A stretch of DNA of 64,000 nt from JAMXLO01 sp963850535 (GTDB lineage Bacteria > Pseudomonadota > Alphaproteobacteria > Acetobacterales > Acetobacteraceae): contig CAWKMC010000018.1 in assembly GCA_963850535.1 (NCBI GenBank), positions 1 to 64,000 of the forward strand, given 5' to 3'. Below, piece after piece: positions 56,657-64,000 of the stretch (position 1 is its first letter; every line of letters starts with the position of its first letter). The position numbers were made by a program, and so were the translations under genes. A model generated the notes under the pieces. That model worked only from the letters and a program-made list of their open reading frames with translations, did no database searches and was not told the DNA's origin.

Positions 56657-56687
56657 CGGCTGGCGTTGCACATTGCTTCGCCAGCCG
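56657..56687 (+). terminator. Hairpin after binding protein 3
   Basis: CGGCTGGCG (56657-56665) pairs with CGCCAGCCG (56679-56687) around a 13-base loop, 23 bp after the stop. No U run. Possible processing or attenuation site that lets binding protein mRNA exceed permease mRNA. Confidence 0.45.
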
Positions 56688-56727
56688 CTAGCGTGGCCGC
56701 AAAGCAAGACATCACGCGCTGGTTCGG

Positions 56728-56746
56728 CTGCCCGGGAAGCGGGCAG
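56728..56746 (+). terminator. Second hairpin before the permease genes
   Basis: CTGCCCG (56728-56734), loop GGAAG, CGGGCAG (56740-56746). A 7-bp stem in the 228-bp gap between binding protein 3 and the first permease. Confidence 0.35.
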
Positions 56747-56860
56747 GGGCGCGTAAGACTCGAACAGACGCACATGCGTCGCCGTGCAGGCAGTTTTGGG
56801 TTCTGCGCAGTCTGGCCAGCGGGAATTAGTGCTCCGCGGGTCGGGTAAGGGAGGTTGGGA

Positions 56861-57811
56861 ATGGCAGACGGCACGAGCGTACCCGTTGGCGTAATGACGC
56901 CGGCCATGGCGGGAAGGCGTCGCGCAAGCACCATGAAGCGCTTTGCGCAGCGTCGCTCGACCATTGCGTTCCTGCTCTGCCTGCCGCTGATCCTGCTGGT
57001 GGCATGCTTCGTGATCTATCCGGCATTCTACGCCATCTGGCTGAGCATGCTGAACAAGAAGATGACCCAGTTCGTCGGGTTGGGCAATTTCGCGTTTCTG
57101 CTGAAGCGCAACACGTTCCAGCTGGTCATTTTTCAGAGCTGCCTGTTCGCGATCACTGCAGTGATTTTTAAAGCGTTGATCGGCATCACGGTGGCGCACC
57201 TGATGCACAACATCCCGGGTAAGAACCAACGCATCTGGCGTGGCCTATTGCTGGTGCCCTGGGTCATCCCGCTGGCACTGTCCACCCTGACCTGGTGGTG
57301 GATGTTCGATCCATCCTACTCGGCGTTCAACTGGATCCTGAACGAGTTCGGCTTTTCATCCGTACCTTGGCTCGGCGTCGGCTGGATCGCGCGGTTCTGC
57401 ACCATCGTGGTGAATGTCTGGTACGGCACGCCGTTCTTCATGATCATGTACCTGGCGGCGCTGAAGTCGGTGCCGGACCAGCTGTATGAGGCGGCGGCGA
57501 TCGATGGCGCCGGACCGATGCAGAAGCTGTTCTTTGTCACTCTGCCGATGATGCGCAACATCATCGCCATCACCATCCTGTTCAGCCTGATCGTCACGTT
57601 CGCTGAGTTCGATATCGTCCGCATCCTGACCGGCGGCGGCCCCCAGGACATGACGCACGTGTTCGCCACCTACGCCTTCCAGGTTGGCATTCAGTCGGGC
57701 GACATCCCGCTCGGTGCGGCGGACAGCCTGTTCATGTTCCCGATCCTCGCCGTTGCCGCCTTCTTCGTGCTGCGCGGCGTGACTCGTCGTAGCAAGGAGA
57801 TCGCGGCATGA
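56861..57811 (+). CDS. CUT1 sugar ABC transporter permease, MalF/UgpA type
   Basis: 316 residues from ATG 56861 with GGGAGG upstream. Six hydrophobic helices; the cytoplasmic coupling motif is YEAAAIDGAGPMQKLFFVTL (EAA-x3-G-x9-I/L-P form). The first helix follows a basic N-terminus (RRRASTMKRFAQRRST). GAGNFAFL-like and WWMFDPSYSAFNWILNEFG segments are typical of MalF-type subunits. It forms the channel with the next gene, which it overlaps by ATGA. The single permease pair must serve all three binding proteins. Confidence 0.92.
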   Translation: MADGTSVPVGVMTPAMAGRRRASTMKRFAQRRSTIAFLLCLPLILLVACFVIYPAFYAIWLSMLNKKMTQFVGLGNFAFLLKRNTFQLVIFQSCLFAITAVIFKALIGITVAHLMHNIPGKNQRIWRGLLLVPWVIPLALSTLTWWWMFDPSYSAFNWILNEFGFSSVPWLGVGWIARFCTIVVNVWYGTPFFMIMYLAALKSVPDQLYEAAAIDGAGPMQKLFFVTLPMMRNIIAITILFSLIVTFAEFDIVRILTGGGPQDMTHVFATYAFQVGIQSGDIPLGAADSLFMFPILAVAAFFVLRGVTRRSKEIAA

Positions 57812-58707
57812 GCACCTCGACTGCTGTCGCAGGCGCGGTATCGCACGCGCGGCACCGGCACCACAGCCTGCACCGCCAACGCGCCTGGGCCTTATGGGCC
57901 AGCTACGCCGCGCTGGGTTGCTTCGTGGTCATGTTCCTGGTGCCGCCGTTCTACACGCTGATGACCAGCCTGAAGTCGTCGGCGGAGATCTCGGCGCAAA
58001 CCGGCAGTCCGTGGATCGTGCGTCATCCGACCCTGGAGAACTTCTGGTACCTGATCACGTATCCGAACTTTCAGACGTACTATCTAAACTCGGTGATGAT
58101 CACGATCTGCACTGTCGCGATCAGCATGGTGATTTCCGTGCTTGCGGCGTTCAGTCTGGCGCGGATGGGGTTCTGGGGCAGTCAGGCGCTGAGCACCGGC
58201 GTGTTCCTGACCTATCTGATCCCGGCCTCACTGCTGTTCCTGCCGCTGTTTCAGATTGTCGGCTTCCTGGGACTGATCAACAGCGTCTGGTGTCTGGCAC
58301 TGCTGTACCCGACCCTGGCGGTGCCGTTCTGCACCTGGATCATGATCGGCTATTTCAGCTCGATCCCGAAGGAACTGGACGAGGCCGCGCTGATCGACGG
58401 GGCGGGCTATCTGCAGATGCTGTGGCGGATCTTCATCCCGGTGGCGATGCCCGGCATCATTGCCGCGACGATCTTCGCCTTCACCGTGAGCTGGGGGCAG
58501 TTCCTGTATCCACTCGCGTATCTCTACACGTCCCAACAAATGGTACTTACGGTCGGCATTATCAGCGACCTGATCCGTGGCGACGTGTTCCAGTGGGGCA
58601 AGATCATGGCCGCCTGCCTGCTGGCGTCGCTGCCGCCCATCCTGATCTACGCATTCCTGATGGATTACTACGTGGCTGGCCTGACTGCCGGCGCAACGAA
58701 GGGTTAA
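57808..58707 (+). CDS. CUT1 sugar ABC transporter permease, MalG/UgpE type
   Basis: 299 residues, start overlapping the previous stop. Six helices, first one preceded by a His/Arg-rich N-terminus (SHARHRHHSLHRQR). PPFYTLMTSLKSSAEI is the MalG-type loop, and the coupling motif is LDEAALIDGAGYLQMLWRIF followed by IPVAMPGI. Normal size. Pairs with the MalF-type subunit. Confidence 0.92.
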   Translation: MSTSTAVAGAVSHARHRHHSLHRQRAWALWASYAALGCFVVMFLVPPFYTLMTSLKSSAEISAQTGSPWIVRHPTLENFWYLITYPNFQTYYLNSVMITICTVAISMVISVLAAFSLARMGFWGSQALSTGVFLTYLIPASLLFLPLFQIVGFLGLINSVWCLALLYPTLAVPFCTWIMIGYFSSIPKELDEAALIDGAGYLQMLWRIFIPVAMPGIIAATIFAFTVSWGQFLYPLAYLYTSQQMVLTVGIISDLIRGDVFQWGKIMAACLLASLPPILIYAFLMDYYVAGLTAGATKG

Positions 58708-58742
58708 GTTTCACCGCAAGCAAATGAGGGAACTACAAGACC

Positions 58743-59846
58743 ATGGCTGAAGTGTCCTGCCGCAAAGTAGTCAAGATGTATGACGGCGGCGTGCAAGCGG
58801 TGAAAGGGATCGATCTGGAGATCGCCGATCAGGAGTTCGTTGTTCTGGTCGGACCTTCGGGCTGCGGCAAGTCCACGACATTGCGCATGATCGCGGGTCT
58901 GGAGGAGATCACCGAAGGAGAAATCTGGATTGGCGGCGACGTGGTGAACGACGTGCCACCGCGCGATCGCGACATCGCCATGGTGTTCCAGAACTACGCG
59001 CTGTATCCGCATATGAGCGTGTTCGACAACATGGCGTTTGGCCTAAAGCTGCGGAAGTTTCCGAGGGACGAGATCAAGCGGCGGGTGGATGAGGCGGCGC
59101 GCATTCTGGACATCGGAACGCTGCTCGAGCGCAAGCCTCGCGCGTTGTCGGGTGGGCAGCGGCAGCGCGTCGCGATGGGCCGCGCGATCGTGCGGAATCC
59201 AAAGGTGTTCCTGTTTGACGAGCCGTTGTCCAACCTGGACGCCAAGCTGCGCGTGCAGATGCGGACCGAGATCAAGAAGGTGCACCAGACGGTGCGCACC
59301 ACCACGGTCTACGTGACGCACGATCAGGTGGAGGCGATGACCTTGGCCGACCGCGTGGTGGTAATGAACCACGGCGTGATCGAGCAGGTCGGTTCGCCGC
59401 AGGACCTTTACCACAATCCAGCGACGCGGTTCGTCGCGGGGTTCATCGGCTCGCCGGCGATGAACTTCCTGCCGGTGCATGTACAGGACGGGTCTAATGG
59501 CGGGCTGGCGATCCGCATCAGCGATCAGATCGTGCTGCCGGTGCCGCCGGATCGGGCCGATCGCTACGGCAAGTACAAGGGTAAGGAGATGGTCTTCGGT
59601 CTGCGACCCGAGCACCTGTTCGAGTACCACGAGGTGGGCCGCCCAGGCTACACGCGGGTTGAACTGCCGGTGGATGTGGTGGAGCCGATGGGGATGGAGA
59701 CGATGGTCCACTTCTTCGTCGGCCACGACCCGGTCTGCGCTCGTGTCGACCCTGCGACACATGCCGAGCCTGGAGAGATGCTGCCGCTGACTGCTGATAT
59801 GAGCAAGATGCACTTGATGGAGCCGGATACCGGGCGCGTCGTGTAA
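58743..59846 (+). CDS. CUT1 ABC transporter ATPase, UgpC/MalK type
   Basis: 367 residues. Walker A GPSGCGKST (about residues 38-46), Q-loop in VFQNYALYPHMSV, signature LSGGQRQRVAMGRA, Walker B VFLFDEPLSNLDA and switch His in YVTHDQVEAMTLAD. The C-terminal regulatory OB/TOBE region (about 235-367) has the FIGSPAMNFLP start and EMVFGLRPEHLFEY. It energises import for the permeases upstream. It is 35 bp after the second permease. A hairpin after its stop may end the operon. Confidence 0.95.
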   Translation: MAEVSCRKVVKMYDGGVQAVKGIDLEIADQEFVVLVGPSGCGKSTTLRMIAGLEEITEGEIWIGGDVVNDVPPRDRDIAMVFQNYALYPHMSVFDNMAFGLKLRKFPRDEIKRRVDEAARILDIGTLLERKPRALSGGQRQRVAMGRAIVRNPKVFLFDEPLSNLDAKLRVQMRTEIKKVHQTVRTTTVYVTHDQVEAMTLADRVVVMNHGVIEQVGSPQDLYHNPATRFVAGFIGSPAMNFLPVHVQDGSNGGLAIRISDQIVLPVPPDRADRYGKYKGKEMVFGLRPEHLFEYHEVGRPGYTRVELPVDVVEPMGMETMVHFFVGHDPVCARVDPATHAEPGEMLPLTADMSKMHLMEPDTGRVV

Positions 59847-59880
59847 GCGGGCCCTCGTTCCTTCAAGGAGAACCAGCGGC

Positions 59881-59902
59881 AGGCGCGTCGTGGCACGCGC
59901 CT
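59881..59902 (+). terminator. Hairpin after the ABC operon
   Basis: AGGCGCGT (59881-59888), loop CGTGGC, ACGCGCCT (59895-59902): a perfect 8-bp stem 35 bp after the ATPase stop. No U tract, so terminator activity is uncertain. Confidence 0.45.
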
Positions 59903-60002
59903 TCGGCATGGCGAGCACGATCCATGATGCTTGCCAAAGTTGCCACGTGACACCTAACCTCTGGCGCGGTTTCCGAAATAAGAAATCTCGGGGAAAAGTC
60001 CG

Positions 60003-60715
60003 ATGAAGACTTTCTACCGAAGCGTCTGTGCTGTGGGTATAGGGGCTCTATTCCTCACCGACGCGAATGCGACTGAAATCAAGGTATTGGCAGCCGCCGC
60101 ATTGCCTAGAGTGTTGAACGAATTGGTGCCGGCCTATGAAAAGGCGTCGGGTAATAAGGTGGAGCTCGTTTACGGTCTCGCGACGGATCTTCGGAGGCGG
60201 ATTCTTGAAGGTGAACCCGGCGACGTCGTTCTACTTCCTCGGGCTATTGTAGAGGATCTACAGAAACAGGAGAAGCTCAGTTCAGGCTCCGTAGTAGATA
60301 TCGGCAGCACCAATGTGGCTTTGGCGGTTCAAGCCGGTGCGTCTAAGCCTGACATCGCCTCGGTGGAAGCTTTCAAGCAAACTCTGATAGCTGCCAAGTC
60401 GATTGTCTATGCCGATCCCGCCAAGGGTGGTGTAAGTGGCGTGTACTTCGCGCGTGTTATCGACAAGCTTGGGCTGACAGATGAACTCCGGTCTAAGACC
60501 ATACTGGTTCCAGGCGCGCAAGCGGCTGAGTTGTACCGGTGAAGGGTGCGCAGTTGCTTGGCCCATCGCCCGGCGAGCTTGCAAGTGCCTTTGTGTATAC
60601 GGCAGCGGCGGAAAAGGGAGCGAGATCCCTCGATGCGGCGAAAGACTTTGTCCAGTTCTTAAAGGGCAGGGATGCCGTTTCCGCGCTGAAGGCGAAGGGC
60701 TTCCAACCGGAATAA
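60003..60715 (+). pseudogene. Molybdate-type (ModA-like) binding protein, one frameshift
   Basis: ATG 60003 with GGGGAAAA upstream. Signal peptide (MKTFYRSVCAVGIGALFLTD, cleaved after ANA), then EIKVLAAAALPRVLNELVPA and GEPGDVVLLPRAIVEDLQKQ, typical of ModA/PBP2 proteins. The frame ends at TGA 60542 after AAELYR, while LLGPSPGELASAFVYTAAAE and DFVQFLKGRDAVSALKAKGF continue in another frame to TAA 60715. Repaired length about 237 residues, normal. No permease or ATPase for it adjoins. Codon use is clearly more AT-rich than in the ABC genes before it, suggesting a different origin. Confidence 0.7.
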
Positions 60716-60823
60716 TGCGGGCTTCGATGATCCGGTTCCGTGTACCCTGCGAAGGTGGCGCGGAGTGATCGGCTGGCGCATGCCTTTCGGCGGGGAAGAA
60801 TGAAGCAAGTAAGGGGGTCAATC

Positions 60824-62476
60824 ATGGAATATCCGTATGATGTCGGGCGCTACGCGCGAACAGTAACCACCACCTCGGCTGATGCGCAGCGCTGGTTCGA
60901 TCGTGGCCTGAACTGGTGCTACGGCTATCATCACGAGGAGGCTGTTGCCTGCTTCGAGAAGGCGCTGGAGGCTGATCCGAACTGTGCGATGGCACATTGG
61001 GGCGTCGGCTACGCTGCGGGGCCGAACTACAATTTTCCCTGGGAACTGGTGGATCCGGCCGGTAAGGCAGCGGCGCTGGCGCGTTCATATGATGCGAGCC
61101 GCGAGGCACTCGCGCTGGTCGGCGGGGTAACCGCGGCAGAGCGTGCGTTGATCGAGGCACTGCCAGCGCGTTATCGGCAGCGCGAGCCGATCGAGGACCA
61201 GGGTGCGTGGAACGACGCGTTTGCCGATGCCATGCGCATCGCGTACCGGGCGCATCCCAGCGACCTTGATTTGTGTGCCATCTTTGTCGAAGCGATTCTG
61301 AACCGCACGCCCTGGCAGATGTGGGATGCACGCACTGGCAAACCCACGCCCGGTGCCGGTACGCTGGAGGCGCAGGAGGTGTTGGAGGCGGCGTTCCGCG
61401 GTCTGCCCGGGGCGATGGATCATCCCGGTCTGCTGCACCTGCATGTCCACCTGATGGAGATGTCACCGACCCCGGAGGTGGCGCTGGTCACCGGCGACCG
61501 GCTGCGCGAGTTGTCGCCAGATATGGGCCACCTTACGCATATGCCGACGCATATCGACATCCAGTGCGGCCACTATCGCGACGCCATGCACTGGAACCAA
61601 AGGGCGATTATTGCGGATCGCAAGTTCTACGATCGCGCTGGCCCGATGAATTTTTACTCGGGATATCGTATCCACAACTATCACTTCGCTGCCTATGGCG
61701 GGATGTTCCTGGGGCAGTACGCGCCTGCTATCGCCGCTGCCGATGAGCTGATTGAAACCATGCCGGAGGCGATGCTGCGCATTCCGTCGCCGCCGATGGC
61801 CGATTTCTTCGAGAGCTACGTTTCCATTCGTCAGCACGTGCTGATCCGCTTCGGCAAGTGGCACGAGATCATTGCGCAGGATCTGCCGGCGGACCACGAC
61901 CTTTACTGCAACACCGTGGCGATGATGCACTACGCCAAGGGCGTCGCGCACGCAGCGCTCGGCGACGTGGCGGCAGCCGAGGCGGAACAGGCGCTGTTCC
62001 ACGCCGCGGCGAAAAACGTGCCTCGATCGCGGCAACTGCACAACGTGCTGTGCGTGCAGTTGCTGGCTGTTGCGGAGGCGATGTTGGCAGGCGAGATCGC
62101 CTATCGCCGCGGCGAATACGATGTTGCATTCGCACGTTTGCGGGCTGCGGTCGCATTGGAGGATGATCTGCCGTACGACGAACCGTGGGGCTGGATGCAG
62201 CCGGTGCGTCACGCGCTCGGTGCGCTGCTGCTGGAGCAAGGCCGCGTCGCGGATGCTGAGGCGGTGTATCGCGAGGACCTTGGCATTGGTGGTTCCTTGC
62301 CGCGCGCACAGATCCATCCTGACAATCTGTGGGCGCTTCGAGGGCTGCTCGATTGCCTGGAGCGGCGGGGCGAAACGGCAGAAGCCGCGCTGATCCGGCA
62401 ACGCGTGACTATCGCCGCCGCTCGCGCTGACGTGCCGGTGTCGGTTTCCTGCTTCTGCGCGCGCGAGGCCGCCTGA
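60824..62476 (+). CDS. TPR-repeat protein
   Basis: 550 residues from ATG 60824; AAGGGGG eight bases upstream supports this start over 60740. The first repeat is clear: AQRWFDRGLNWCYGYHHEEA and VACFEKALEADPNCAMAHWG. Further helical repeats are seen around 330-500 (YAKGVAHAALGDVAAAEAEQ, AEAMLAGEIAYRRGEYDVAF, ALGALLLEQGRVADAEAVYR). No signal peptide or transmembrane segment, so cytoplasmic. The central part (HPGLLHLHVHLMEMSPTPEV, LTHMPTHIDIQCGHYRDAMH) is His-rich and conserved in this family, hinting at metal binding. Function unknown. Confidence 0.8.
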   Translation: MEYPYDVGRYARTVTTTSADAQRWFDRGLNWCYGYHHEEAVACFEKALEADPNCAMAHWGVGYAAGPNYNFPWELVDPAGKAAALARSYDASREALALVGGVTAAERALIEALPARYRQREPIEDQGAWNDAFADAMRIAYRAHPSDLDLCAIFVEAILNRTPWQMWDARTGKPTPGAGTLEAQEVLEAAFRGLPGAMDHPGLLHLHVHLMEMSPTPEVALVTGDRLRELSPDMGHLTHMPTHIDIQCGHYRDAMHWNQRAIIADRKFYDRAGPMNFYSGYRIHNYHFAAYGGMFLGQYAPAIAAADELIETMPEAMLRIPSPPMADFFESYVSIRQHVLIRFGKWHEIIAQDLPADHDLYCNTVAMMHYAKGVAHAALGDVAAAEAEQALFHAAAKNVPRSRQLHNVLCVQLLAVAEAMLAGEIAYRRGEYDVAFARLRAAVALEDDLPYDEPWGWMQPVRHALGALLLEQGRVADAEAVYREDLGIGGSLPRAQIHPDNLWALRGLLDCLERRGETAEAALIRQRVTIAAARADVPVSVSCFCAREAA

Positions 62477-62696
62477 GGGCTCAGGGCGGTCCAGTGCCGC
62501 AGGCGGGCGGCGCTTCGGACTATCCTGTCCTCGAGCGCCTGGGCGCGGTCCAGTCCGCACGTGACGCGCGCGAGGGGTCCAGGCATCCTCGATGCGCAGG
62601 TGACAATTGAGCCGGAGTGAGGATAGTTGCAGTCGGTCGCGCGGCTATCTTAGATCGTACAGACCAAGCGGCAACCGTGGGGTGCCGGAGGGAAGC

Positions 62697-63161
62697 ATGA
62701 GCGACCTGTATGATATCGACGTCGTGATCTGGTCGGAGCGCCAGGCCGCGCTGCTGCGCCGCATGGCGGCCGGCGAGCGGGTCAATGACCAGATCGATTG
62801 GACGAACGTCGCCGGGGAGATCGAGGCCTTGGGCATCAGTGACCGGCGCGAACTCAGGAACCGGGTCAGGACCATTCTGGCGCACTTACTTAAGTTGCAG
62901 GTCTCTCCGGCGACCGAGCCGCGGGCAGGTTGGTGCGAGACGATTCTAGAGCAGCGGGCCCAACTACGGACGTTGCTGCGCGACAGCCCTAGCATGAAGC
63001 CCACCTTGCCGGCTGTTATCGGCGAAGAGCTGCTTGAGGCGCGTGCACTGGTGCAGGCCTCGCTGGCTCATCACAAGGAACAGCCGTGCCTTGATGCGGC
63101 CGCGCTCGCCTACACGGACGAGCAGGTGCTTGGCCCGTGGCTGCCAGACGGTTCCGATTGA
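62697..63161 (+). CDS. DUF29 family protein
   Basis: 154 residues from ATG 62697 (GGAGGGAAGC upstream). MSDLYDIDVVIWSERQAALL, then IDWTNVAGEIEALGISDRRE and LRNRVRTILAHLLKLQVSPA, and the final YTDEQVLGPWLPDGSD: the usual DUF29 order (YD-D...W...QA-LLR, D--N-AEEIE-LG, L--L--HLLK). Small cytoplasmic helical protein found in alphaproteobacteria and cyanobacteria, function unknown. Isolated single gene. Confidence 0.9.
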   Translation: MSDLYDIDVVIWSERQAALLRRMAAGERVNDQIDWTNVAGEIEALGISDRRELRNRVRTILAHLLKLQVSPATEPRAGWCETILEQRAQLRTLLRDSPSMKPTLPAVIGEELLEARALVQASLAHHKEQPCLDAAALAYTDEQVLGPWLPDGSD

Positions 63162-63312
63162 TGGGTTCGGACGAGCGCAAGGGCTTGGGGGCCGCGCCGC
63201 CCGAGGCCTTGGGTCTGCTTTGGATAATCCTTTCGTCGAGCCGCTTGGCACGGGGCGACGCGGCGAGGTCCCTGCCGTAGTCGACGAGTTTTCGCCGCGC
63301 CAAGATGTGGGA

Positions 63313-63852
63313 TCACCCTTTCACGGACGGCATGGTGGCCAGCGACGAGAAGGGTTTGGTTGCATCGTTCACAAACATGACCAGGGCACTTAGGTTGCTG
63401 GTGCCGCTGCTGGACACCTGCATCGGCGTGTTAGGCGGGTGTCCAAGCATGGACTGATCAGCCGAGCCGCGGTGCATGCCCTCCGGCGTCTATTAGGTGA
63501 GTTCGCCGTTCAGCACATAAAAAGTGTCCGACCCGGGATGTGTGTGCACCGCTGTTTTTGCGCCAGGCGAACCGCCGGACCGGACGACGCGCAAGAGGTA
63601 TTCAGGGGCAGCAATCGAGGGCACAGGCCCTATCTGCGCCACCTTGCTACCGCCGGGCGACGACGCGTTGGGCGGCCCGAGCGTGAAGAGCCACACCTTG
63701 CCATCGACTTCTGTGGCGAGTGCCGTCGGGCTTGCAACGGCTTGTGCCTGGGTGAGACTTGGGAAGGTATCGAGACGCCAGAACGCCTGCGCCGCTGTCG
63801 ACAGCAGCAACCCCACGATTGCAGTTACCCATACGAAACGGGAGCATCGCAT
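63313..63852 (-). pseudogene. Secreted cupin protein interrupted by two consecutive stop codons
   Basis: ATG 63852 opens a signal peptide (MRCSRFVWVTAIVGLLLSTA, cleaved near AQAF). The cupin motif VHTHPGSDTFYVLNGELT carries the metal His residues. TAA (63493-63495) and TAG (63490-63492) follow directly. The same frame then stays open for 58 more codons with cupin-like sequence: TPEGMHRG, PPNTPMQVSSSGTSNLSALV, MFVNDATKPFSS, ending at TGA 63313. The whole would be 179 codons, normal for a single-domain cupin. No frameshift is involved, so this is unlike the other breaks. Expressed as is, it would be a truncated 119-residue protein. Confidence 0.7.
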
Positions 63853-64000
63853 GGCACGCGGGCGACGAATCAATTCGCCTCGTCCTCTTCTTCCTGGAAG
63901 GTAAACAAAACCTAGCGTTGGATCGTACGCCTGACGACTTAAGATATTTTCATGGAGCCTCCATCATATCTCAGCACAGAGGTGCTATCGCCAGGAGACT
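63853..64000. other. Upstream region of the cupin gene, no gene seen
   Basis: 148 bp, AT-richer than its surroundings, with no open frame of note. It would hold the cupin promoter on the minus strand. Confidence 0.4.

Noticed and set aside
61463..62560. Minus-strand frame of 365 codons opposite the TPR gene
   Set aside because: Antisense shadow; the plus strand has clear TPR repeats and a good ribosome site.

Overview
The window looks like a high-GC alphaproteobacterial chromosome, most likely Rhodospirillales and probably close to Acetobacteraceae. The basis is the family mix: a MucR/Ros regulator, Tat-exported sugar-binding proteins, a cysE-iscR-iscS-fdx-mnmA cluster beside a Do-type protease, DUF2188 and DUF29 proteins, and a multi-GAF histidine kinase. 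Coding density is high. Many genes overlap by ATGA or TGATG, which implies translationally coupled operons. No rRNA or CRISPR array was seen. One tRNA is present, an elongator tRNA-Met.

Layout. 0-3.3 kb: a sorbosone-dehydrogenase-like secreted protein, a decayed MFS remnant, two small conserved proteins and a featureless gap. 3.4-13.9 kb: an integrative element beside tRNA-Met. Everything on it reads leftwards: integrase, small ORFs, AlpA-like HTH, primase-helicase, family-A DNA polymerase, DNA methyltransferase, RuvC-like nuclease. 14-22.5 kb: htrA, mnmA, fdx, two cysteine desulfurases, iscR and cysE on one strand, then a hydrolase and anmK. 22.5-28.2 kb: tyrS, an SMP-30 lactonase-like protein, an O-antigen-ligase-like membrane protein, a YVTN beta-propeller and a sterol-desaturase-family enzyme. 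28.2-37 kb: a nucleobase-type permease with a C-terminal ATPase-like domain, facing a signalling operon of multi-GAF kinase, response regulator and response-regulator/adenylate cyclase. 37-41.4 kb: DUF1275, an ACS-type MFS transporter, an intact IS630 element and a DUF900 hydrolase. 41.5-50.7 kb: MucR, a SYLF protein, an LLM monooxygenase, decayed genes, a MazEF pair with broken toxin, an M20 peptidase and FecR/DUF6600 envelope proteins. 50.7-59.9 kb: a broken cycloisomerase-like gene, then three tandem sugar-binding proteins with two permeases and one ATPase (CUT1 ABC transporter). 60-64 kb: a broken molybdate-type binding protein, a TPR protein, a DUF29 protein and a cupin gene interrupted by two consecutive stop codons.

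Roughly twenty genes are split by frameshifts or stops, including conserved housekeeping genes (mnmA, iscS, cysE, anmK). Catalytic motifs survive in the alternate frames. The breaks cluster at 3.5-13.7, 15.4-22.5, 32.7-34.9 and 44-46.5 kb, while 22.5-32 and 35-44 kb are almost clean. This fits indel errors in the assembly for many of the core genes, and real decay for a few (the 45 kb junction, mazF, the cupin). Genes typed pseudogene here are broken as sequenced; the text says when I suspect an artefact.
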